NCBI GenBank assembly: GCA_963580455.1
Contig: OY756971.1
Location: 19,615,001-19,679,000 of the forward strand
Source: Euonymus europaeus
Lineage: Eukaryota > Streptophyta > Magnoliopsida > Celastrales > Celastraceae
Direction: 5' to 3'
Length of the DNA: 64,000 bases
Part shown: positions 22,590 through 33,564 of the stretch, one piece after another
Position numbering within the stretch: position 1 is the first letter of the stretch
How the letters are laid out: each line of letters opens with the position of its first letter
The notes under the pieces: model-generated
The model's input: the letters and a program-made list of their open reading frames with translations, nothing else
Databases searched by the model: none
Told to the model about the DNA's origin: nothing
Program-made: the position numbers and the translations under genes

Positions 22590-25500
22590 TCATGCTGTTT
22601 CCTGGATCGGCCCATTAGACCTAAAGCCACGACCCCTTCCACGATTACCCCTCAAACGACCACGGCCTAAGAACAAAGTTAACCAAACACAGATAGTATT
22701 AATATCAATGTACGTTCATATAAATTCAAGAGGAGCTTTTATCCTTCCTAAGAGCAAAAGCCAAGAAGCGAATGTTTTTCTAAAATCTAGATGCCAAGTC
22801 AATGCATATAATAACCAGTATATACAGTTTAAAACTTTAAATCATTAGCAGTTTTATCTCGCGTCTACTTGAAATAAAACACTTAGCTTGATGATCCTCT
22901 ACAGCAGAATGAATGCAAACCCATTTCAATTGGTTGCTACTAAAGCGTCACTTATCTTATTTCAAATGGTTTCCAAAGCCAATATTTATTTTAAATTCAT
23001 TAAAAACTTCTAGTGGCCTTTACACTCAACAGACCGAAGATAAAATTAATTCCTTTCATTCGTCTTCTAATCTAGGAAAAACAAAAGGCACCTTTCTTTG
23101 CATGAATCCTTTTAAATCATGCCCTACTACTTGACTCTTAAGGTTTGAAAGAACCATTTGGATTGTCTGTCTTGCATTCCATCGAATGACAAACTGACAA
23201 TTCCAAAAGCTGTCACTGGCACATAAAACATTATCACTCAGCATTTTTCAATTCTTTATCATTTTAGAAGGCAGCTACAGCTACCTATATGCCATACCTT
23301 CCTTATCATTCCCTAAGATGTATTAATATAAAAATCAAATTTTAAGTAAAGATTAAGTGATTAACGAAGATTAAGTTGAATAAATTAATGTCCATTAATG
23401 AAAACATTTTGAAAAAACTATTGAAAACATTATGCAAACCTAAAATAAGATATACTTTTAAGCATTGATGGATAAAAAGTTAAAGACAATGACAATGGAG
23501 AAGTAAATACAAGCTACTATACCACGGCCATGAACAGGGGTTTCATGATAGTTGCCTCCATCTTGCTGTGCATCAACTGGAGGTGCGTTGTATCCTCCTC
23601 CCCACCTTCCACGGCCACGAAAACCACGGCCTCTCCCTCGACCCCTCCCCCTCCCCCTCGAATAACCTTGATTGCGGTCCAAACCTTCATCCCCATAATC
23701 TGCTGGCATGAAACGATTCCCTGAAAGATATTGCAACCGCCATGTTATATTTCCCTTACTAAATTAGTCTTAAATTTCCAATCATTTATACAGTTCCCTA
23801 TGTTAACATTCTTAAAGTAGATGATAACCATTAAGAAGAATAAACATTAATTCAACAAGTAAATGAGAATCAATATAGTAACCCAAATCTTGAACAGAAT
23901 TATCCCTTTTGTCAATGAGCTAAGTAGCTACAACAAGATATATCAAAGGTACACACCTCTAGCCCCCCTTCCCCCTCCTTTGCCCGAGCGGCCCCTACCT
24001 CGACCATTTGGAGAACCCTCTGCAAGCAAAAGAGAAAATAACTTTATATAAATATTGAGATAAATATAGTGAACAATGTGCTTATTTTATCATGTAAAGA
24101 GTTACCTCCTTCGTAATCAAAATCTGGAGACGCCTTCACCAGTTCAGGGGATAATGGAGGCTGATACCTGAAGAGGGTAGCATCACATGAGTGACACTAA
24201 ACTGACTAAAGGTATATATTTGTGGCAACATAACACCAGAAATTCAATTTAACCAAGGGTAAGCTCTTTAACCAACTCTGAGAGAATGGAAGCTAGGAAA
24301 AGGGGCAAGCAAAAAACTAACATAATATTCTTACTATCCTAAATGTAACAAGCTACTGTAGCATAAACTTTAAGATCTTATATTTTGACAGCCAACATTA
24401 GATCATATATTAAGGCTTATAAACAAACAAAACAACTCTCGTGCACAAGGCTCCTGCAATGGGCAAGGTCGGGGACAAGCAAGACATCCGCAGATCTTAC
24501 CCCACATAATATGTGGGGAGGCTGTTTCAAGAATTGAACCTGCACTGCAACTCTATCACTATACCAGATAGTTTCAATTAATAAAAGAACTGATTTTGGC
24601 TTTTCAAGTTTTTACAAAAACTGATGATTATTTGTAAGCAATTAGCACAATAAAGAGAGTGTTTTTCATACATTTTCTATAAGAAAGTTTAGCTTTAATA
24701 AAAATTTATAAATTCTTCTATCTTAATGCAATCATGGCTTCATTATGTTCCCTTTATGGCCGGAGTCAACCATTTTCATAACAATCCATCAACTATATAC
24801 TGTGAAGCACAATATTTCCAGTCAACACAATATAGCACAATATAGTAAAAGTTTGCAAAAACTGTCGTAAATGACAGCTAAATCATCAGTGTGATAGATC
24901 TAATGACTCATCAATTATAACAGAAAAAATATTCTTCTTTTTGGGGGGTGGGCGGGGGGGTGGTTGAGCGGGGTGATTTAACGAAAAAATAACAGCATAC
25001 TAACCCAATGGCAGATGTATTTGGTTCTTTCGTTGAAAGAATTATTGTAATCATTGAGACATGTCTTGTAGTTTCCAAACTGCAATTAAAAAAATTATAA
25101 CAGAAACTTTACATAAGAAACAAACGGAGGTAAACTACACTAAGATAATTAAGCCTGCAGACTGTAACAAATTTTGTGCAAAAGTTTCGTTGAAAGAATT
25201 ATTGTAATCATTGAGACGTGTCTTGTAGTTTCCAAACTGCAATTAAAAAAATTATAACAGGAACTTTACATAAGAAACAAACGGAGGTAAACTACACTAA
25301 GATATTAAGCCTGCAGGCTGCAACAAATTTTGTGCAAAACCAAGTTCAGCCTATGCTTACGGCAGGAGGCCTTCCTCCAAGGGCTCCCATGTATCAGTTA
25401 TATCAGTTGATCCAATAGACGTAACCTGATGAAGTCCAACGATTCTTCTCTGCATAACCGATATAACAAGTACATTGATAAGCCAAAACATGTAACGCCA

Positions 25501-26546
25501 ACAAAGCTCAGTCACATCGGAAACTGAGATAGTATAGCAGAAAATGGACAAGACCTTTATCAACTCCACCATGGTTACAGTCTTGTTGATAGCTCTTCCC
25601 ATTGCCTTGAACACAATTTCATTTGAACCTTTGTCCTATGAGAAAATTATAAGAGGACAAATGAGGACAATAGTATTAAAAAGGTAACTTGGTAAAACTG
25701 ATTTTTTTTATTTTTATGGCCAACAGTATCATGTAAAAAACATCACTACCACATAATGCATTCTTGGCTACATTGTGCAAAGTTCCGCCATTCAAGGAAT
25801 TGAGAAACACAATATTTAAAACCTTCAGCTTCAAGGCACATTCCAACAAATTACAAATGACAATGACCTATATTCCTTCAAACTAAATTCTTGATGTGAA
25901 AACACAAGATAATAGTTGTGGTTATCACTTTTTACATTGATCTTCAATCACTCGAGGCTGATGCGCACCATGCATAAGCAAATTTGACAATAAATGCTAG
26001 GGAATTCCATAATTTAGATCGACGATTATACATATGATCAAATCATTGTATTTTCTTATGCGTTTTTGTGTTATCTTCCACGAATGTTGCTCCTCCTGTT
26101 CGTTGTATACTATGGTGATATGGTCAGACATTATCAACCCTTTTAATTTATTTACTTGCATACTAGGGTCTTTTATGCATCTTACACCAAACAACAAGTC
26201 ACGTGATATTTATCATTATCCATCCTTAGCTTCTCCTACACAATTTATCCAACTCCTATTCCACCTGTAGCATCAAACATGGCCTACATGTGCAGCCAGG
26301 TTCCAATAATACAATTGCATAGTCTTAATTTCCTTTTGCATACAAGAAAAACATGAATAGCCAACACGACAGGAAAAAATTCCTCAAAAGCATAATAAAG
26401 ACTAAAAGAGGAACATAAAATACTTGCAGCAGACTCATGGCATAGGTGATACTGCTACGCATCCTCCCCAGACTTGTAATCCGAATCTCATTCTCGTCAA
26501 TTGGCCTCTCCGCTCTCGGTTTCTCTACTCTCTGGTACCGATCCAT
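22590..26546 (-). CDS. Alba DNA/RNA-binding protein with C-terminal RGG repeats
   Basis: Eight exons on the minus strand: 26424-26546, 25555-25635, 25361-25449, 25005-25079, 24106-24167, 23957-24019, 23523-23720 and 22590-22666. They join to 255 residues. The Alba fold covers about residues 15-120 (NEIRITSLGRMRSSITYAM, KGSNEIVFKAMGRAINKTVT, RRIVGLHQVTSIGSTDITDT, ETTRHVSMITIILS). From about residue 150 the chain is an RGG/RG-rich tail. Plant Alba proteins bind RNA and R-loops and enter cytoplasmic granules. The start MDRYQRVEKPRAERPIDENE matches family starts. A 5' UTR exon ending near 26772 is likely. Intron 3 contains a duplicate of the exon 4 acceptor (see 25030-25343). Confidence 0.94.
24439..24545 (-). 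mobile_element. Au-type SINE fragment in Alba intron 4
   Basis: On the minus strand it reads GGTTCAATTCTTGAAACAGC, a TGTGGGGTAAGATCTGCG segment, then CCCCGACC and CAGGAGCCTTGTGCAC, which I recall as the body of the widespread plant Au SINE. The family assignment is from memory. Confidence 0.6.
25030..25343. repeat. 157-base tandem duplication spanning Alba exon 4 and intron 3
   Basis: Units 25030-25186 and 25187-25343 differ by a few substitutions and one deleted base. Each includes the exon 4 acceptor and about 50 bases of exon 4 (coding strand TTTGGAAACTACAAGAC). Only the unit nearer the 3' end of the gene keeps the exon's donor. Confidence 0.92.
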
Positions 26547-28093
26547 GTACTGCACCACAACAAATTTTAAAAACAAAAATCAAAATCACCTTTGCATGAA
26601 ATCATAAACAACGAAATCGATACCGCTCCTTTCTAAACCACGCATGCAAATCCAATTTGAACTCATATAACGAAGACAAATAATGAAAACTAACGAAGCG
26701 AAAACACAATTTGCACAAATAATCGACGAGAGAGAGGCGCGAATTAGGGTTTGAATGGATCTGAGAGTAACCTTGAGAAGTTCAAGATAAGTTTGCACCA
26801 CCAGAGGGGGCCCTCTTCTACGGCTTCGTTTCTGCTTTTGCGCCAACGGCTAAACCGGAGACCCTTTTCAGTCACATCCATATCCAGTCCCGTTCCCGTC
26901 CCACCCACTTTACAGCCGTTAGATTTTTCAAAGCCGACACTGGCCGTTAGATTTTTCAAAACCGACACTGGCCATTAGATTTGCTAATTAATCGACGTGA
27001 TTTATCTTTATTTATTTAAAATTAATAAATAAAAGAAAACAGTAATACCATATAGCATTGTCACTCAACATATTTGAATTTTAAATTTTAAAAATGAGAC
27101 TCATTTAATTGTAGTAAATCAACCACACTATCAATTCTCTCTCTCTCACTCTCACTTTCACTCATTCCCTCCCTCTCTTCTCTCTCTTTCACACACACAG
27201 AAAGCATATGAATAGTGACATTATGAAATTTGGTGGTCGAGTCGACTGGAAAATGGTTATATCAAGAGCGTATTACCACAAGAAGTCAAACGGTGACATC
27301 AGTGCACGAAGATTGTCGAGTTCGCTGAATCTGTCACTTTTCTCTAGCGGAGACCACCATTTTCAAGCATTTTTCGATGATTTAAGAGACTTTTAACTGC
27401 AAATGACAGCTGATTTAGCTTGTTTGAAGCTTGGAGGTTTGATTTCAAGTGATGACAGCATAAACGGTAGTCGAACGACAATTTTTCATTATTACATTGT
27501 TTCGTCGGCGTGTTACATTGTTTGAGCACTTTTCTGGTGGCTTAAGAGAATTTTTACGTTGGTTGACTTATGGGTTACATTATGTTCTTATATATCTATA
27601 CAATGGAATGAGTCACTGTCAAAATAAAATACAATGAAATAAGATACTTGAAAATTAATATACAAGGTAATAATGCACTGTCGAATTAAAATAATGTGTA
27701 ATAAGACACTGACAAATTCAAACTCAATGGAATAAGTCACTGTCAAAATAAAAGACAATGTAATAAAACCTTGCCTCAAGTGGAAGTGAAGGAATTCCAA
27801 CACTAGAAATAGGGGTTTCTTATCCTTTCCTTGTTTCTCTTTGTATTTGAGTATGAATTCTTGTAACTTCTCTTGGATTTTCCTTGTCACCATGTTGAAC
27901 TAATTTTCTTTTCTAGGGTTATAATGTAGCCATGGTTAAGATAGTAATTGGTATAATTTGAGTGTTTTACAATTGAGACACTTTAACATCTGGCAGACCT
28001 GCAATACAACACCATTTTGGGCCAACAAAATGAGAGAAAAAAAATTAAGGTAAGAAATATGATGAAAAATAGGATGCAAAGAGTTTTACTAAC
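26547..28093. other. Alba 5' region and spacer
   Basis: 26770-26870 holds the likely 5' UTR exon and promoter of Alba, with a 31-base phrase 'cgttagatttttcaaa...ccgacactggc' repeated near 26920 and 26945. A CT-rich microsatellite lies at 27134-27200. A 62-codon open frame at 27208 has no support. Confidence 0.4.
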
Positions 28094-28290
28094 GGTGTCG
28101 GAAGGAGATGAACGACAAGTTGAACATTGTCTTTGTAGTGATGGACAGCCTGCTTGAGAGGTGGCCAAGCTTCCTTGCTATCGATGCAGGCGGGGTCCAG
28201 GAATGCTTCGATTAAGATAGCGTCGGAGTGTAGTGACCGATTAGGATGGTCTACCAACCCAGAAGCACTTGCTGGGGGAAAAGACTGAGC
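28094..28290 (-). pseudogene. Exon 1 relic of a thioredoxin-fold secretory gene
   Basis: Translates AQSFPPASASGLVDHPNRSL, SDAILIEAFLDPACIDSKEA and LVVHLLPTP, then a GT donor at the same position as in the intact paralogue (30341-32215). The signal peptide and all later exons are missing downstream. The equivalent of VCPDS is ACIDS. This is a partial duplicate, about 4 kb from and in the same orientation as its parent. Confidence 0.85.
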
Positions 28291-28951
28291 TTGTACAATG
28301 CTGATATCGCATTAATGAAAGGAATTTTCAAACTAATGTTTTACAAGTTCAAGAAAGATAGTTTTTAATTTTGTTGTAGTGAAGCTTGAGAATCATATGC
28401 ATCCGGAGGGAATCTTCCCCATTCGATCCAATTTGGAACCGTGTGATTTGAATCATTTGATGAGTCGATTAGAGCATGAACGTAGACTAAGTCGGAGAAA
28501 GAAATTTGAAGAAAGGAATCCATTAATGTCTCTGTAAGGTCCCAAAATCAGTGTGAGATATTCTAATTCTTTGAATGATCTAAGTTGGACAAATGATTTG
28601 TTCATGTAGTTTAATGTGATATTTGTAAAAATGACCTCTTCGATAATCGAAAACTCATATTTGACCTGCTTCTTGAAAAACTAAATAAATGACCTCCTTT
28701 TGCAATATTATGACTAAAGTACCCTTAAGTGGTCGAGCATTTATCTCTTTTTTTTTTGTTATGTGACTTTTTTTATTAACTCGGACAAAATTTTAATTTA
28801 TGGTCGAGCATTCAATTTTAATTTTTTTTTTAAAAAGCTCTAATACAATCGCATGATAGCTCTATCCGTTGCCGAGCAATCGAAAACATTAAGGAGGCTA
28901 ACAACTTCATATGGATATAATCAAAAGGAGCGAGGATAATCTCCTGAAGGC

Positions 28952-29013
28952 AAAGGGTGGTCCGTTAAAACTCTACTGATGCAGCTTCTGCAGAGTTCTA
29001 AGGGACCACCTTT
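28952..29013. repeat. Short hairpin inside the Mutator-like element
   Basis: AAAGGGTGGTCCGTTAAAAC pairs with the inverse of GTTCTAAGGGACCACCTTT; arms are about 27 bases with a few mismatches around a short loop at CAGCTTCTGC. It is small for a plant miRNA precursor, but folded RNA is plausible. Confidence 0.6.
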
Positions 29014-29201
29014 CCCCTCCAGGTCAATTTCACTGCTGCATTCGATTCCATCCATAGAAAATTGTTAGTTTGCTTAAATATTTTCGATTCCCCGAAAACA
29101 CAAAGAACACTCACACAAATTGCACGAGGGCTTTTTAAAAAAAAATTGTTCAAAAACATAAAACAAATAAAATATAATATATAAAAAGAAGATGATAAAG
29201 T

Positions 29202-29400
29202 CATGCTCGACCACAAATAAAGAAATACTCGACCATAATATTGTAATACTCTAACATAATATTGAAGTGCTCAACCAGAAAATGTTGAAGTGCTCGACCA
29301 TAAAAGTGAAGTGCTCGACTAGGAAATGGTGAAGTGCTCGACCAAGAAATATTGAATTGCTCAACCAGGGGATATTGAAGTGTTCGACTTGATCAACATA
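29202..29400. repeat. Minisatellite, about nine units of 20-23 bases
   Basis: Unit consensus 'agtgctcgaccataaaattg' with variants (ctcgaccaag, ctcaaccagg, ctcgactagg). On the minus strand it gives repeated VEHF codons in an open frame, which is a by-product of the repeat. Single units recur at 28733, 28803 and 29463. Confidence 0.8.
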
Positions 29401-29936
29401 AAAATAGAACAGATCACTACCCGACCAAATAAATGACCAAATCAAAACGTGAATGAATAAATACTCGATCACAAAAAAAAAATGCTCGACCTCATTCAAA
29501 AGGCACTTTAAAAAAACGAGAGAGAACTTTCATTATTAACAAACATGCAGACGAAATTAATGACCTCAATACAGACTTTCTTCATTAACAAACATGCAGA
29601 CAATATTATTGACTTCAAGTAAGACGTGGGTACGTGGGTGTTTCATTGTTCAAAAACCACCTACTAGAGAATTTCCATTCATATATATAGCATGAGAAAG
29701 AAGACGATTATTTGTTATTGAGAAATAGAAAGAACATAAGAAATTAATGAGAGATTGGGAAGAAGTGAAGAAGTTAATAGGAAGTGGAGGAGGCGAAGAA
29801 GGTTTGAGAAGTGGAATAGGGTTATTTAGTCTTTTAGTTGTAAGAGTAGGTCATTTATTTAGTTTTTAAAAAAATAGGTTAAATATGAATTTTCGATTAT
29901 CGAAGAAGTCAATTTTACAAATTTCCCTAGTTTAAT

Positions 29937-30340
29937 TGCCAATAAGGAGTTACAGCCATAACCCATAAGCTTAAAATATGTATTAGCCGCTGACTTCTCT
30001 GAATCCAACATTTGTCGGAGATGGAAGCTGGTGCTTCAACCAACAGATTCTGAGTATGGAATCAGCATTACCAATTTTTCTTAAAGGAATAGAAGATCGG
30101 GAAAGGAAAGCCAAAAATTTCTCAAAGAGCAGAATTATTGAATACTTCATACGTTCACATAGCGAAACTACCACAAATGTACATCAGTTGCAAGAGTTAA
30201 AGCAATATCTTTTCTTCTCTTTCTCTACATTTTTATTTCCCCCCTCCGGTGTCTTTATGACCTTAGAGGTACATACTTGAGTCAAGCGCACATAATTTCG
30301 AACAGCCAGGATTTCCCCTAGACTTGAATACTATATTCTT
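29937..30340. other. Spacer downstream of the thioredoxin-fold gene
   Basis: Likely contains the 3' UTR of the minus-strand gene. Short frames have no recognisable features. Confidence 0.4.
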
Positions 30341-32215
30341 TCATAAGAGCATGTGCACATGATCCTCATTCTTCAACCCTTTTGAGCCAATCAGGGGATC
30401 AATGACCTTCCTCCATCCATTATAATCTACAGGACTAACGTTGTCCGGTAACACAAATCCATTAACGAAGAAAGTTGGGGTGCCGTAAACTCCTCTTATG
30501 GGGCTATACTGCAAGACAGAAGATGTAATATAGGGGAAACTGTAAAATACTGGATATCTGAGTCCAAAAAAAGAAATAAGATAAACAAGTAGCAGGTTTG
30601 TATTTTGCATGGAATCAAATAAAATCGTCAGCGACTAAACGAAATAAGTGATTTTGATGGATGATGACAACCTTCTATTTTGTGTATAATTGCATTTTAT
30701 GGAGGGAACTTTTCTTTCTTTTGTTTTTATTGGAGTTGAATGTCAACCAAAGATACAAAAGTAAAGATGGTCTTACCTCGAAGGAAATCCTCGTCTTAAG
30801 ATCAGTTTGTCTGTCATTAAAACCAGATTCTAGCACAGAATGAAAAGAGTTCCCAATCGCCTCTGAAGCATACTCCACAACTTCTTTCACTACAGCAACT
30901 CTAGATTTGTCTTGCGTTTCGGCATTGTAAAACCTCTCCTGGTAAGATGGTATCCAGAAAGGTTAAGTTTCCGATCAAACTTCAAAACAAATATAACAAC
31001 ACAAATATAGTATCGAATGATCAAATAATATGGTTAATATGCATGAACCACCTAGTCCTTCAACGAATTACACTCCATATCATAAGAACATACAAAAAAT
31101 CTAAGGCACGATATATCTCATAAAGAGTCATCGAAAACAATTGTAGAACAAGCTCTCTTGAGTCTTGAACCACTGTACAAGGTCCCGTCTTCAAATGCAA
31201 GCATATGAATTGTCTTACTGGTGAAAAAAGAAAACGAACTCAAACCAGAACAGAATAAGTCACGAACAGAATTTCAAAGATCACTCTATGCTTTGTAAAT
31301 TGTCAACTACTGAAAAACGAAAAATCTCATCCAAACCAATTTTCAGACTTCTCATTCATGCTACCATATTAATTGCCAACCTTCATTAAAATAAATGAAG
31401 CCTTATTGGCTAATTGGAAAAGTTCTCACCACAACTCTACTTTTGTAGGATATGAGTGTAATTTAATGTACACCATATTATTAGGCAATCAATTTCAAGC
31501 CATCACTGAAGTCCTTGAACTGCAACCTCAAAAACTATGAAAGTAATTAGCCCATGCAAGCACAGAGTTGAAGATATTCTACAATGTCCATAACATTCCT
31601 TCCTGGTTCTACTAGATCTCCATTTCACAGTACTGGAAATACTAACCTGATTCTTGAAAAATTGCTCCAGCAATAGGAATGTAGCAGAAGTATTCAAATT
31701 ATTCACAATGTGCAGAGCACGAGAGGTAACGAAAGCATTGTCATGGTAACTGCAGTTTTTAAAATGAACTAAATCAAATCTAAGAAATAAAGAAATAAAT
31801 CAGAAATCATCAAAGAAATCGTCTGAATCGTGGTTATAATTAAGTAATTAACTCGATTTCCCATCATTTCCGTCCATGGTCTCGGCGACCAAACGAGATA
31901 GGCAGAAAACACAAATAAAAAATGGGGGCAAACAGAGAGAGACACTGACGGTAACGGGAGGAGGTGAACGACGAGCAGAACGCGATGGTCGTAGTGGTCG
32001 ACTGCTTTCTTTAGAGGCTCCCAAGCGTCTCTGCTATCGGGACAGACCGGGTCGAGAAACGCTTCGATTAAGATCGCATCCGAGCTTAGCGAGGGATGTG
32101 GATTATACGCGAACCCATTCGGTCTCGCAGGGGGCAGAGACTGAGCCTGCAGAGCCCAGAGAACGAAAGAGAGTAGAAACGGCAGCAGAACTGCGCTTAT
32201 TCGTATCTTCGCCAT
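30341..32215 (-). CDS. Secretory thioredoxin-fold (DsbA-like) protein
   Basis: Four exons on the minus strand: 31950-32215, 31647-31749, 30777-30938 and 30341-30508. They join in frame to 232 residues. A signal peptide is clear (MAKIRISAVLLPFLLSFVLW, then ALQAQS). The thioredoxin-like fold shows IEAFLDPVCPDSRDAWEPLK, where VCPDS stands at the usual CxxC place (a CxxS form), and the cis-proline loop YGTPTFFVNG near the C-terminus. Plants have a small family of such 'thioredoxin superfamily' proteins with no known substrate. A role in secretory-path folding or redox is inferred from fold and signal peptide only. A partial duplicate of exon 1 lies at 28094-28290. Confidence 0.9.
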
Positions 32216-32297
32216 CTGAAGCTGTGTTCCTCTCAGGTCAGACCCCACCTTACTCTTCGAATTTCTGATTGGCAATAAATATAACCTAAAATAGCAA

Positions 32298-32690
32298 ATG
32301 CAAACATGCAATGCAATGGTAGTATTTGGGTGAGAATGGGTAATGTATATAAATGTGTATTTTTTATATGTGGTTGTGTTTTATTGATGTGATTGTAATT
32401 ATAAACGTGTTTTTTTGACGTGGATCCGTATATGAATTGACTTTTTATAAAATATGTGGGATCAATATTGATTTTGGTGTAATTTTGTTGGCGAATGGGA
32501 GAGGGAATGAAAAAAATATATATTTGGATAATGATTTTGTATTGTGAGATTGTTTTGCTAATATGCCAATATTGTGAGATGTGTTATGCTGATTTGATTA
32601 TATTGAGATATACGTTTTTGTGTAATAGAGATGTGACTCAATTGAGGGAATGAATACTTGCATTATTGTATTTGCTCTAAGATTGCATCC
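32298..32690. repeat. Dispersed MITE-like repeat, family 2 copy a
   Basis: The stretch around 32525-32640 ('tgagatgtgttatgctgatt', 'tgattatattgaga') matches the inverse of 53995-54120. The ends ('gcaatgcaatgg' and 'attgtatttgctctaag') look like weak inverted termini. There is no coding content. Confidence 0.55.
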
Positions 32691-33177
32691 AGGTACATTC
32701 ACTATCTGAAAACAAGTAAAATAGTCATAAATTTTGTAGTGTGTTTGGATGAAGAGATTTGAGAGGAAAGTAAGAAGAAAAAAAAGAGTTTTTCCTCATT
32801 TTCTTCGTTTGGATTGTTTATAAAAAAAAATTAGAGGGATGAATTTGGAGAGGATTGTGAGGAAAATGTCTAAAATTTTTTTGTTGAAATATTTCCTCCC
32901 TAAATTGAGGTCATTTGGAGAGAAGAGAAAATAAGAGAATTAAATTATGGTGTCTGTCAAATTTATGGATATTATTTTTTCTTTTAATGTTAATTAATGA
33001 TGTATATACGGTCCGACTCATATATATAGTTCAGTTAAAATCAACATTCCACGTTAATTGAGAGTCAAAATGAAGATCATATATTTTGGAGATTCCACAT
33101 ATTATTCAAAATTAGGTAGTTGATATTTAATTGTAAAGGTAGCTTATACAAATTATGCCCAAGTGAATCAATAGTCA
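32691..33177. other. AT-rich spacer
   Basis: Includes a purine-rich stretch at 32750-32960 ('gtttggatgaagagatttga'), which resembles short DNA elements. No gene is seen. Confidence 0.35.
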
Positions 33178-33564
33178 GGGTCCGTTCGGTAGAGAGTTTT
33201 TTTTGATAGCGTATAAGCTGTGAAATAAGCTGTGTGCTGTTCGGTAGAGCGTAAATTTTAATAGAGTATAAGCTGTTAATTTACTATTAGGGGTATATAA
33301 AATACTTTAAAAATTAAATAAAAACTATCGAATATGAGTCTTGTTGGAAAGAGTTTTACGCGTTGAATTCAAATATGTAATTTTTTTTCAAAATTTTACA
33401 TATATTTTGAGAGATAAAATGATAAATATGTGAGAAAATAGGGGTAATAGAGGAAATTCATGGATTTTTTTTGATATGTAATTGATGTGATTGTTGACTT
33501 ATGTAAATGAGCTTATAAGCTGTAGAGCGTATAAGCTGTACCATAAGCTCAAACGAACGGACCC
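33178..33564. mobile_element. Tourist-like MITE
   Basis: 387 bases with inverted ends GGGTCCGTTCG and CGAACGGACCC, flanked by a 3-base repeat TCA (33175-33177 and 33565-33567). The interior repeats 'gcgtataagctgt' in both orientations. Related sequence lies near 16290-16400 and 7800-7960. The short duplication and ends fit the PIF/Harbinger-related Tourist group, although TCA is not the usual TTA/TAA. Confidence 0.7.

Larger units (their letters stand above)
28616..29927. mobile_element. Non-autonomous Mutator-like element with long terminal inverted repeats
   Basis: Exact 9-base duplications TAGTTTAAT flank it (28607-28615 and 29928-29936). Inverted ends of about 120 bases match well (GATATTTGTAAAAATGACCT against the inverse of TCAATTTTACAAATTTC; both include CTTCGATAATCGAAAA and AAACTAAATAAATGACCT). 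The interior holds a hairpin (28952-29013) and a minisatellite (29202-29400). There is no MURA-like transposase. Confidence 0.9.

Noticed and set aside
26586..26846. Possible N-terminal extension of Alba through the upstream exon
   Set aside because: The frame begins with TTG, not ATG, and family proteins start at MDRYQ.
27208..27396. 62-codon frame after a CT microsatellite that looks like a leader
   Set aside because: No domain, no splice continuation and no neighbour logic.
29251..29499. 82-codon minus-strand frame with repeated VEHF
   Set aside because: Product of the minisatellite inside the Mutator-like element, not a protein gene.
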